Below are positions 1-6,164 of a stretch of DNA of 6,164 nt, in pieces. The stretch lies in contig JASHRR010000158.1 of NCBI GenBank assembly GCA_030037185.1, positions 1 to 6,164 of the forward strand, written 5' to 3'. Made by a program: the position numbers and the translations under genes. The first letter of the stretch is position 1; every line of letters begins with the position of its first letter. The DNA is from Xanthobacteraceae bacterium (GTDB taxonomy: Bacteria; Pseudomonadota; Alphaproteobacteria; Rhizobiales; Xanthobacteraceae). The notes below the pieces were generated by a model. It ran no database searches. It saw only the letters and a program-made list of their open reading frames with translations, and was not told the DNA's origin.

Positions 1-1371
1 TCAACTCCCTTCCTTGCCCGGCACCATGCGGTAACGGCGGCATCTTCACGCCGCTTTCCCTCCAATCGAGACGAAGCCAGGGCTTGCCACTTTCTCCCCT
101 GGTTTCCAGCCGCCATCGGATGGCGATGGGCATTCGGCTGCTTGAGCGCACCGTGTTTGACCGCATTGGTCATGAGTTCGTGCAAGACCATCGCGAGCGT
201 CTGGACTGTGCTGGAGCGCGGCCGAACCCCTTTCGGTCCGTCGAGCGTGACTGGTCCACCCTCTCCCATCCGAACGGACTGGGCAGATAGCTCGGTCTCG
301 ATCAGCTCGTTGAAGGTGACGCGATCGTTTTCCTTCATACGGAAGAGGCACGCGGCCCAGTGCTTCGATACGATCCCGAAAGCTGGCTTTGAAGTCGTCG
401 AATGTCTTGCTCGTTCTCAGTATCCTTTCGACTGTCGCGCTCACTACGCTGATGAAATTGCGTGTGCGGTGCTGAAGTTCTGCAACGACCACCCTGAGAC
501 GCTTCTCGCTCTCGTGCAGCGCTAACTTACCATTCTTCGCGGCTGTGATGTTGGGCGTGATGCCAACGAGTTTGGCGCGGCCTCTCTTTAAGGCAAGCCG
601 TGCCGTCCAATGGGCCCAGAGCGTTTCGTCAGTGGTTGGGCTGATCAAGCGGTGTTCGGCCTCGTAGGGCCCCTGACCCGCAAGCATCGCCTCATAGGCG
701 TCTCTTACGCGACGGAAGTCTTCGGGATGTACATGCTTGAAGCGCTCATTCTCTGTTCGCGCCACGTCAAAGCCGAATGCCGAAATCGGGTCGCCGATGA
801 CTTTGATACTTCCGTGTTGCGGTCGATCTCCCAGGCGAACTAGCTTGCCGACTGGAGGGCAACCTCCAGCGTTTTGGTGCTTACCTCCAGTGAAGCTTTG
901 ACATCGTGCAACTTCGCGAGCGTCTGACGGAGCGCTTCGCCAGCCTTCACGCGCTCGGCCTCGGAACGATCAAGAAGTAGCCGCCCCAGCTCGTCGTGCC
1001 TTTCCAGCACCGAGATGCATGTCCGGTGAGGGCCTGCTTGATGGTCTCGGTCTCGCGTTCGGATCGCCAGCCGGTCGGCCCTGGCCGATCAAAAATCCGA
1101 CATGACGGATAATACAATAACGAACCTCGCAGGAGCGTGAGAGATGGACGAACAGCCGCTCCTTGAAGAGAGATGGCAGCGGGCTATTGAGATAGGCGGA
1201 GTTGGCGAACGCCCATAGTTCCTCCATGAGGCCGGGGGCCGCAGACGCTGAACAGAAGAAGTTCGGCATGACGCCGAAGCGGCCGCAGACTTCGCGTTCG
1301 AAAGGGGCTCTGGCGTCAATTGTGATGGCGACATCTGACCCTGCCTGCTCCGACATTTTGCCCGCTCCCAT
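1..1371 (-). pseudogene. Broken hybrid sensor: AhpD/CMD-like domain + PAS + HWE histidine kinase (3' end off window)
   Basis: This is the remnant of a cytoplasmic sensor kinase of the HWE family, which autophosphorylates on His and signals to a response regulator. Reading right to left, 1371-1065 encodes an AhpD/carboxymuconolactone-decarboxylase-like segment with CEVRYCIIRH. About 1015-843 is a charged linker helix (LERHDELGRLLLDRSEAE). About 839-530 is a PAS fold (FAWEIDRNTE, then FKHVHPEDF). The H-box is ELQHRTRNF, with the phospho-acceptor His codon at 469-471. The N-box LHELMTNAVKHGAL and the defining W-x-E (LDWRESG) follow towards position 1. The pieces lie in different frames: there are breaks near 1020-1065, about 800 (one base missing), about 341-352 and about 128-133, and an in-frame TAG at 840-842. 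Homologues I recall carry these domains in this order in one chain, so I read one decayed gene rather than several. Start 1371 or 1356 is uncertain; GGGAGCGGG precedes the latter. Confidence 0.8.
970..1371 (-). other. AhpD/CMD-like N-terminal domain of the broken sensor
   Basis: This is the longest uninterrupted piece at the 5' end of the sensor gene, 133 codons. Residues 22-98 match the helical domain found at the front of some rhizobial PAS/HWE sensors: RFGVMPNFF, then NSPLPSLFKERLFVHLSR, then CEVRYCIIRHVGFLIG and GRPAGD. The Cys81, Cys86 and His90 spacing resembles the CxxC-x3-H proton-relay motif of AhpD-type proteins, although the cysteines are five apart rather than three, so catalysis is doubtful and a sensory role is more likely. 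After GRPAGDP the frame runs into about 30 residues of Pro/Arg/Ala-rich nonsense and stops, which marks the first frameshift. Confidence 0.6.
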
Positions 1372-1378
1372 TCGCCTT

Positions 1379-1407
1379 CAGTGTGGAGACGAGCGCCCGC
1401 GTGTCAA
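1379..1407 (-). promoter_or_regulatory. Possible promoter of the sensor gene
   Basis: On the minus strand a perfect TTGACA (1402-1407) stands 17 bases before a poor -10 candidate near 1379-1384. A transcript from here would start close to 1372, giving a very short leader containing GGGAGCGGG ahead of the ATG at 1356. Only the -35 box is convincing. Confidence 0.22.
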
Positions 1408-1750
1408 GATTGATCGCGTCCGGGGAAGTTGGAGACCTCAGCCTGTCCTGAGCGGTTATTGTGCGTGCGCCATCGTGACGTTGGTCTAACCCTATCGGGA
1501 CCGATGGCGCTCCCTCGCTATCCAATCGACCTTGGCGTCCCCGTCTGCCCGATAGAACCCAAGTTAGGGGATGGTGCCCGTTCGACTTTGCCCGGAGTTG
1601 TCTGCGGTAGCCGGGCCTTGCCGGAGGCCCAGGTCGAACTAAAAACGGCCCTAGGTTTTAATGCCTGGCCGCTACAGCCATCACAGCTAACTTGTTACGT
1701 GCTGGGCCACGGCAAGGGCAGTCGCTCCGGGCCGATTCGCGAGAGACCAA
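1380..1750. other. Gene-free stretch between two divergently decayed regions
   Basis: No frame here gives a recognisable protein on either strand. The longest open frames are of mixed, low-information composition and have no Shine-Dalgarno. The only structure is a short hairpin, GGGCCT (1613-1618) and AGGCCC (1625-1630) around a 6-base loop, and a second weak pair CGGCC/GGCCG (1646-1650, 1667-1671). Neither is followed by a T-run on either strand, so they are not convincing terminators. Confidence 0.5.
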
Positions 1751-3029
1751 TCAGGCCGTCACCAAAAACCGGCGACAACTCCCCCGCATATGCTCCGGCG
1801 GTTCTGGTTGGAAGGCCGCGATAAAGGTGGCTGCGATCAGGATGCCGACAGACAGCCAGAGGCTGGCGCGGATGCCGTTCGATCCGTCCGAGAGCGCCCC
1901 GCTCAATACGGGGCCGACGCATTGACCGATACTGAAAGCGATTGTCAGCGCCGCAATCGCTGCGGTCCATGCGTGAGGCTTTGCAGCCCTGCGAACAAAT
2001 GATGTCACTGCTGCGATGACTGCGAGAAAGGAACCGCAAATAGAAAAGAAGAGAGATATGCTCCCACCGGGCCGGGCCAGAGCAGCGGCAACGCTGCCCC
2101 GATCGTCACTGTGCCAATCGTAGCGGTGGCACCCCACCCCCCCTTCAAGCGGCCAAGTATGGGGCCCCACGCGAATGCCGCGACGACGGCTGCCAAACCG
2201 AGGATCGTCCAAAAAGCAGTGACCGATCCGCTATCGAATCCTTCGCTGCTGCGCAGATAGGCGATGATGAAGGTCGCATAGCCGATATAGCCCGCGCCAA
2301 AGAGACAGTAAGAGAGGAGCTTGCACGTCATAAATCGGAGCGACCAGCCGCCGCTCGCGTTGCGGCTCCCATAGGATGGTTCAGGTGTCAGGCTTGTAGC
2401 GAGCCATCCGTAGATCGTTGCCGCCAACGCCAGTCCGCCGAGGATCAGCCAGCCGCCGCGCCAGCCCGTCGCGGTGAGGAGCGGCGGGACAGCGAGCGCC
2501 GACGCCGTGACACCGATGCCTGCCCCTGCAAAATAGACACCTAGCAGCACCTAGCAGTGTTGGGGCTCGCGAGGCAGCCCCTCCCGACGCTGCCGCCGAC
2601 GTAAGGCCCGCGCCGGAAACGAAGGCGACAGCCCCGGTGAAACCAGCCATCAATCGCAAGACAAACAGCGCCGTGAAGGTTGCGGTGAGCCCCGAAGCCC
2701 CGGTCGCGATCGCCGTCAGAAGCAACGCGACCGCGAACGCGAGCTTGTCGCCAAGGCGGTCGGCCGGCCGGCGCTGCCATGAGGGCGCCTGCCAGATAGC
2801 CGGCAGCGTTGGCGGTGTTCAAAGCGCCAGCGTCCGCGAAGCTCCAGCCGAGATCCGATCGCATCGCCGGAAGCAACAGGGCGTAGGCAAACCGGGAAGG
2901 CCCCAGGGCCACAACGGGACCCATGGCCAGTCCGAGCACGACCCAAAGCGGCGTCAGGGCGCACTGAGTTGGCGCCACCTGCGTCGCAAGTGCTCGTGGA
3001 GAGAAGGCAGTTGCGTCTGCCGGTTTCAA
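1751..3029 (-). pseudogene. YbfB/YjiJ-family MFS transporter, three frameshifts
   Basis: This is an inner-membrane permease of the major facilitator superfamily, YbfB/YjiJ (MFS_4) branch; the substrate is unknown. The N-terminal signature LGPSRFAYALLLPAMRSDLG, then NTANAAGYLAGAL and GRRLGDKLAF after the first break, are typical. Joined, the pieces give about 420 residues, near the family's usual 390-420, with alternating hydrophobic segments such as LLLTAIATGASG, FVLRLMAGFTGAVAF and WLILGGLALAATIYGWLA. Breaks: about one extra base near 2750-2765; an exact 10-bp tandem duplication at 2538-2557; and one missing G at about 2036-2037, where FLF-GGSFLAVIAAV is restored by adding it. The frame then runs to TGA at 1751. 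The first codon available is TTG at 3027-3029, and there is no clear Shine-Dalgarno, so the native start may have been lost when the upstream IS21 piece was joined. Confidence 0.85.
2538..2557. repeat. 10-bp tandem duplication inside the MFS gene
   Basis: The unit CACCTAGCAG occurs twice head to tail (2538-2547 and 2548-2557). On the coding strand the reading is APTLLG, then the duplicated 10 bases, then VYFAGAGIGV. Removing one copy restores the frame exactly, so this duplication is the lesion. Confidence 0.9.
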
Positions 3030-3039
3030 ACCAGTGCTT

Positions 3040-3621
<582 letters not shown>

Positions 3622-3629
3622 GCCTTTCT

Positions 3630-3667
3630 CATCCTGATTGTCGCTGAGTTTTCATCTTGATTGTCGC
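3630..3667. repeat. IS21-type terminal direct repeats (left end)
   Basis: CATCCTGATTGTCGC (3630-3644) and CATCTTGATTGTCGC (3653-3667) differ at one base and have a 23-bp period. IS21 elements carry repeated IstA-binding sequences of this kind at their ends, and these lie at the expected distance upstream of istA. Confidence 0.7.
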
Positions 3668-3697
3668 GCTCTACGATCCGTTTCATTAAGCAGCACC

Positions 3698-3790
3698 TTG
3701 CCGACGAAGGCTGAACCAATCAGCGAACCCACGACGCCGCGTCTTACCACTGTCGGAATTGACCTGCAGCAGCATAGCCACGGGGCCCTG
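3698..3790 (+). pseudogene. Possible LacI/GalR-family C-terminal scrap
   Basis: The plus-strand translation contains EPISEPTTPRLTTVGIDLQQ. LacI/GalR regulators carry a similar stretch near the C-terminus of the sugar-binding domain (DD.P...TTPRLTTV.....). The match spans only about 25 residues, there is no start, and what follows does not continue the family. It could be the interrupted end of a regulator gene displaced by the IS21 element, or chance. Confidence 0.25.
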
Positions 3791-4051
3791 CCTGGGCCGG
3801 GTGAACTGCGGCGCTCGGTCAATGAATTGCAAGGCTATCCGACCGCCTATCCCGTATGGCGGATACCATGGCATCCTACGTCGTTGGCTCGGCGCAACCG
3901 TTCAGGAAATCGCAGCCATTCGTCAAATCCGTTCCGACGGCGCCGAACCCGTGCTGGCGTAGCGTCGCTACGATCTGGCTCGCCTATTACAGCCGCGAGA
4001 ACTGCCACAAGTCGCCCGTGATGTACCTTTCACAAGGTCAAGCCTTTGGCA

Positions 4052-4081
4052 TGTGTCATCAACGGTTTTCAAGTGTGTCAT
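4052..4081. repeat. Paired TGTGTCAT direct repeats
   Basis: The 8-mer TGTGTCAT occurs at 4052-4059 and 4074-4081, a 22-bp period of about two helical turns. The spacing is like the IS21 end repeats elsewhere in the window, but no transposase is adjacent, so an operator or an old element end are both possible. Confidence 0.3.
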
Positions 4082-4105
4082 GGCTAAACGTAATATGTGG
4101 TAGTC

Positions 4106-4149
4106 TATACTGGTTCCCAGGTTCCCTATAGGAACATGGTGTGGAACCT
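4106..4149. promoter_or_regulatory. GGTTCC/GGAACC dyad cluster after a TATACT box
   Basis: GGTTCC occurs at 4112-4117 and 4120-4125, GGAAC at 4131-4135 and GGAACC at 4143-4148. These form nested dyads: GTTCC-5-GGAAC and AGGTTCC-17-GGAACCT. TATACT (4106-4111) just upstream could be a -10 box, which would place the cluster at the transcript start as an operator or leader hairpin. No good -35 and no intact downstream gene are seen. Confidence 0.35.
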
Positions 4150-4309
4150 CACCCGTCTTTGCTATTTTGACAGCTCGGCAAGCCACTCCATCGCACCATC
4201 CTTGCCTGCAAGGACGCTCTCAGCTGCCGAACACAGTGAATACGCAGCGCCCGCAGCCCCGCGCGGCCGTAATCTACCATGGCGGCGGGTGGTGGCCGCC
4301 CTCTGGCCA

Positions 4310-4372
4310 TGGTTCGTCTGCCCGCGCTGTAATCGGCGGGTGGCTCTCCTCTACCTCCGTGGCCATCCGTAA
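4310..4372 (+). pseudogene. Zinc-ribbon protein scrap (WFVCPRCNRRVALLYL)
   Basis: WFVCPRCNRRVALLYLRG closely resembles the first zinc knuckle of a small family of hypothetical proteins common near mobile elements in alphaproteobacteria; its form is WFxCPxCGRRVAxLY, followed by CRHC. The first Cys pair is present (codons at 4319 and 4328). After LRGHP the frame hits TAA, and neither the second CxxC nor the usual N-terminal part is visible. I see it as a short relic with no function left. Confidence 0.45.
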
Positions 4373-4444
4373 CGTCTCTCGGAACGCGGTGCGCAATCGC
4401 GACCCGCCCCTCGGTAATTTTCCCAAAAAAGTGTTCTTTCAATC

Positions 4445-4657
4445 ATGCGCCGTGCGGTCTGGCGCCCCAGTGCGATGGGGGTCGATACCGCTCGTAAGCC
4501 CGCTAAGAAAATCCGCTATTATGCAAGTTATGAGCGCCGGAAAGTAGGCGTGGGTTCTGTTCCGATCCGCGGTCAAGGAGATCGCGATATCATTCTCGAA
4601 TGGGTCGATATGGTTATGAAGGAACGCTTTGTACTACGTCCGCGTCGGATGAGATAA
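4445..4657 (+). CDS. Small basic hypothetical protein
   Basis: This is an open frame of 70 codons from ATG to TAA that I do not recognise. The product is strongly basic (RRAVWR at the start, ARKPAKKIRYY, YERRK, ending RPRRMR) with one amphipathic acidic stretch, DRDIILEWVDMVMKE. Arg codons are nearly all CGC/CGT, which favours real coding. Against it, no Shine-Dalgarno precedes the ATG, and the next gene-like feature is 80 bases away. It may be a complete small DNA- or RNA-binding protein, or the tail of a longer lost gene: the frame is open only about 30 bases further upstream, to a TAA. Confidence 0.35.
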   Translation: MRRAVWRPSAMGVDTARKPAKKIRYYASYERRKVGVGSVPIRGQGDRDIILEWVDMVMKERFVLRPRRMR

Positions 4658-4740
4658 GGCAACGCCGGCATTAGAAGCTCTGCAGTGAATCAGAAGCTGA
4701 AACGTCCGACAAGAGCTCCGTCAGCTTAAGTGGGCCTACG

Positions 4741-4815
4741 ATGAAATTCCGTGACGGCGACCGCGTCGTGTTGCGGGATCGCGAGGAGCAACGATGGATC
4801 ACGTCCGAGGCCTGA
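4741..4815 (+). CDS. Very short ORF, MKFRDGDRVVLRD..., possibly truncated
   Basis: A 24-codon frame begins ATG and reads MKFRDGDRVVLRDREEQRWI before ending at TGA (4813-4815). The opening KFRDGDRVVLRD looks like the first strands of a small SH3/KOW-like barrel. GTGGG lies about 8 bases upstream of the ATG and could serve as a weak ribosome site. Reading through the TGA gives twelve further residues (VAFSGPEAPTT) before TAA, so a nonsense mutation is possible. Confidence 0.3.
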   Translation: MKFRDGDRVVLRDREEQRWITSEA

Positions 4816-4844
4816 GTTGCCTTCAGCGGGCCGGAGGCTCCCAC

Positions 4845-4980
4845 AACATAACAAACGATAATTATCACTTGGTGAAAATTTACATAAAGTCTTTATACAT
4901 ATATCTTTTGATGGTAACCGCACGATTTCCCTATCGCTCCCATAGATATCCTCGCGCCACAATGTATGGTAGTAGCATAA
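4845..4980. promoter_or_regulatory. AT-rich leader and probable promoter region of the exported-protein gene
   Basis: The base composition drops sharply to AT-rich here compared with its surroundings. It contains a 10-bp palindrome GATAATTATC (4857-4866) and a plausible promoter: TTTACA (4879-4884), 17 bases, TATCTT (4902-4907). That pair would give a leader of about 90 bases. Such AT-rich patches are common in front of horizontally acquired genes. Confidence 0.4.
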
Positions 4981-4987
4981 CGCGAGG
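4950..4987. repeat. Dyad CCTCGCG...CGCGAGG in the leader
   Basis: CCTCGCG (4950-4956) is the exact reverse complement of CGCGAGG (4981-4987), with 24 bases between. It ends 4 bases before the Shine-Dalgarno. In RNA it could form a hairpin just upstream of the ribosome site; in DNA the arms could be a split operator. Confidence 0.4.
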
Positions 4988-4991
4988 CAGG

Positions 4992-4996
4992 GGAGG
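4992..4996 (+). promoter_or_regulatory. Strong ribosome binding site GGAGG
   Basis: GGAGG sits 5 bases before the ATG at 5002. It is the best Shine-Dalgarno in the window and fixes the start of the predicted exported protein. Confidence 0.75.
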
Positions 4997-5001
4997 AAAC
5001 A

Positions 5002-5655
5002 ATGAAAAGGATTTGCGTATTGGCTCTTGCTGTGATTGGCGCGCTCTTGTCAGTCGAAGCACCCTTGTGGGGAAAAGACGTCGCGAGCTGTGGCAGCAAT
5101 CCGCGGCATCCGGTCACTCGGTGTCACGTTGCTCACCGGAATCTCGGCGTGAAGACTGCCGAGGGCAGTCGGCAGAGGAAACGCCGTCCGAGCCTTTCGT
5201 CCATTCCCGTTCCTTCTCCAGCGAATTGGTCCCGAGACATTCCGGCGACCAAGGGCGCTGTTCGACAATTGAAAGACTTTGGTCAGGGGCAATCGCGTGA
5301 TCCTTCGGGTAATAGCGGCCAGGCTTTGTCGGTCTGTTTAACCTGTCCCAATCTGGTCCAGGGGTTGCCGGAACGAGCCCTGCTAGCCGACCAGAAGCCT
5401 CGAACGGCGAGGTTGGTTGACTCGTCAGCGCCAGGGGCAAAAGCTGCCGGGGGAAGCCGGCACACGGGTTACCAGAATAATTCCTATGGCCTGATCGTTG
5501 GTAGTAATATTTATGAGCGGGTCGAAAGTACCATTTACTCCTCCGGTTTCGGTAATTCTCGATTTTATTATGGCACTGATCCAGACCCTAGAATCGTCTT
5601 TGAGTTGCACCGTGACCCAAGCTACGAGAGGGCGAGTTCGAGCAGGGCGAGATGA
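5002..5655 (+). CDS. Possibly exported protein of unknown function, 217 aa
   Basis: I do not recognise this protein. Residues 1-20 look like a Sec signal peptide: MKR, then a hydrophobic core ICVLALAVIGALLSV and VEA. The Pro at +1 after VEA is unfavourable for cleavage there, so the segment may stay as an anchor or be cut elsewhere. The mature part is polar, with four Cys (30, 41, 112, 115; the last two as CLTC), a very basic stretch near 57-62 (RQRKRR), and a Gly/Asn/Ser/Tyr-rich C-terminal block (about 155-193, e.g. YYGTDPDP) suggestive of beta structure. The start is fixed by GGAGG. The stop overlaps the next ATG (ATGA at 5652), so it could be co-translated with the vapC region. The middle part (40-150) is low-information, so a frameshift within it cannot be excluded. 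Confidence 0.5.
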   Translation: MKRICVLALAVIGALLSVEAPLWGKDVASCGSNPRHPVTRCHVAHRNLGVKTAEGSRQRKRRPSLSSIPVPSPANWSRDIPATKGAVRQLKDFGQGQSRDPSGNSGQALSVCLTCPNLVQGLPERALLADQKPRTARLVDSSAPGAKAAGGSRHTGYQNNSYGLIVGSNIYERVESTIYSSGFGNSRFYYGTDPDPRIVFELHRDPSYERASSSRAR

Positions 5656-5705
5656 AAGGCCCACTCAGAGAATTGCGAAACGCGGCGCAGGAGCAAGGGC
5701 TGTGA
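5652..5705 (+). CDS. 17-codon frame in the antitoxin position upstream of vapC
   Basis: The frame opens with an ATG overlapping the preceding stop (ATGA) and closes with a TGA overlapping the GTG of vapC (GTGA). It encodes MKGPLRELRNAAQEQGL. In vapBC operons the antitoxin gene normally ends exactly this way. However, 17 residues is far too short for VapB (usually 70-90), and no AbrB or Phd fold is visible upstream in this frame. It may be the surviving tail of a vapB whose front was replaced. Confidence 0.35.
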   Translation: MKGPLRELRNAAQEQGL

Positions 5706-5922
5706 CTCGCTACATGCTGGACACGAACATCATTTCCAACTTGATCAGGAATCCGCAGGGCAGAGCAGCGAAGTGGATCGCCAAAGTGGGCGAGGATACC
5801 ATCTGCACCAGCATCGTTGTGGCCGCCGAACTACGCTATGGATGCGCAAAAAGCGGTTCAAGCTGCTCAAAGCTGTCGAAGATCTGGTCGGCGAGATCAG
5901 TCTTGACGCTCACCGGAATTGA
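5702..5922 (+). pseudogene. vapC: VapC toxin (PIN-domain ribonuclease), frameshifted and truncated
   Basis: VapC toxins are PIN-domain ribonucleases neutralised by VapB. The start GTG reads VTRYMLDTNIISNLIRNPQG, with the first catalytic Asp in LDTN. It continues with EDTICTSIVVAAELRYGCAK, where the Glu of AAELRYG is the second acidic residue. One A appears lost from the A-run at 5848-5852: adding it gives CAKKRFKLLKAVEDLVGEIS, the normal continuation. Without it, the frame drifts to TGA at 5963-5965. Family resemblance ends near 5903, about 67 residues into a protein of usually 130-140, and IS21-like repeats follow. The last two acidic residues (the NDxLIAA region) are therefore missing and the protein cannot be active. 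Confidence 0.85.
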
Positions 5923-5949
5923 CCCGGGAGTGCTCACGAGAATAGACCC
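5908..5949. repeat. IS21-like terminal direct repeats interrupting vapC
   Basis: GCTCACCGGAATTGACCC (5908-5925) and GCTCACGAGAATAGACCC (5932-5949) match at 15 of 18 positions with a 24-bp period. They begin where vapC similarity stops. The arrangement resembles the multiple end repeats of IS21-family elements, but of a different type from those at 3630-3667. TGA at 5904-5906 could be the element tip. No transposase gene follows within the window. Confidence 0.5.
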
Positions 5950-5982
5950 ACCGCACGCGGTCTGAGTCGACCGGTCTGAACG

Positions 5983-6164
5983 GTGGCTGGGCCAGAGTAT
6001 GGCGGCAGCAGCCGGGGTAGGGCGCGACGTAGGAGGTGCCGACTAGGCAGAGGGGAAGTCTCGCGCGGGAGTTTCTACTGGCACTTCGCTGATGTGGGCG
6101 CCTTCGGCGCTACTGTGCTGCGACGCTGGCACGAAGTCGAGATTTCGTCTGGCACAGCGCTGCG
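5983..6164 (+). CDS. TetR/AcrR-family regulator, N-terminal part, runs off window
   Basis: The right-edge frame reads EVSRGSFYWHFADVGAF and then LRRWHEVEISSG. This is the recognition helix and following helix of the TetR DNA-binding domain (family form GVSRGSFYWHFxDxxAF). TetR proteins are dimeric repressors, often of efflux or catabolic genes. The frame is open from a TGA at 5977-5979. Upstream of the signature, residues are Arg/Gly-rich and do not look like the first two TetR helices, and no start with a ribosome site is evident. The N-terminus is therefore probably damaged by a frameshift or the mobile-element junction at about 5950. GTG 5983 is only the first possible start. Confidence 0.6.
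   Translation, partial: MAGPEYGGSSRGRARRRRCRLGRGEVSRGSFYWHFADVGAFGATVLRRWHEVEISSGTAL

Larger units (their letters stand above)
3668..4309. other. Long non-coding or degraded stretch
   Basis: No confident gene is present in these 640 bases. Visible items are a LacI-like scrap at about 3698-3790, a pair of TGTGTCAT repeats (4052-4059, 4074-4081), a TATACT box at 4106-4111 and a GGTTCC/GGAACC cluster at 4112-4149. Open frames of 60-90 codons exist on both strands but show no family motif and no ribosome binding site. Confidence 0.5.

Noticed and set aside
142..525. Plus-strand 127-codon open frame
   Set aside because: It lies opposite the HWE kinase H-box and N-box coding sequence, whose motifs are clear on the minus strand.
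1613..1630. GGGCCT/AGGCCC hairpin as a terminator
   Set aside because: There is no T-run on either side, and no gene end is close enough.
1429..1824. Plus-strand 131-codon open frame across the gap after the sensor gene
   Set aside because: It has no recognisable motif and no ribosome site, and its end overlaps the MFS C-terminus on the other strand.
4149..4442. Minus-strand open frame, and in another frame an Ala-rich tail ending AMEWLAELSK
   Set aside because: Neither shows a start signal or a family motif, and both overlap the zinc-ribbon scrap on the plus strand.
4712..4735. CGTCAGCTT resembling the start of a rhizobial tts box
   Set aside because: Only the first nine bases fit; the following half of the box does not match.
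5114..5440. Minus-strand 108-codon open frame opposite the exported protein
   Set aside because: It has no ribosome site or motif; the plus-strand frame has a strong Shine-Dalgarno and a signal-peptide-like start.

Overview
The window looks like accessory, decaying DNA from a GC-rich alphaproteobacterium. Hyphomicrobiales is the most likely order (Bradyrhizobium, Mesorhizobium or Methylobacterium type). The reasons are an HWE-family histidine kinase, an IS21-type transposase of a kind I associate with rhizobia, and a vapC with the GTG/TGA overlap typical of vapBC operons. The genus is an inference.

Layout. From 1 to about 1371, minus strand, there is one large broken gene: an AhpD/CMD-like helical domain, a linker helix, a PAS domain and an HWE kinase domain. 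Its pieces lie in different frames and a TAG interrupts it; its 3' end runs off the left edge. 1380-1750 holds no gene I can support. From 1751 to 3029, minus strand, there is a YbfB/YjiJ-type MFS transporter split by three frameshifts, one of them an exact 10-bp tandem duplication. From about 3040 to 3667, minus strand, lies the 5' part of an IS21-family element: left-end repeats, a strong hairpin and the N-terminal third of istA, which is frameshifted and cut off just upstream of the transporter. 3668-4310 is non-coding or too degraded to name, with a weak LacI-like remnant and two clusters of short repeats. 4310-4372 keeps a zinc-ribbon scrap. 4445-4657 and 4741-4815 are small unassigned open frames.

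The right-hand 1.3 kb differs in character. An AT-rich stretch (about 4845-4980) with a dyad and a strong Shine-Dalgarno precedes a 217-residue possibly exported protein that I do not recognise (5002-5655). It is followed, with ATGA and GTGA overlaps, by a 17-codon frame and then a VapC (PIN) toxin. That vapC has lost one A from a homopolymer and is cut off by IS21-like terminal repeats (5908-5949). The window ends inside the DNA-binding domain of a TetR-family regulator.

Functionally, no complete recognised system survives. The kinase, the transporter, the transposase and the toxin are all disrupted. The main candidate for a novel intact gene is the predicted exported protein at 5002. No tRNA, rRNA or CRISPR array was seen.
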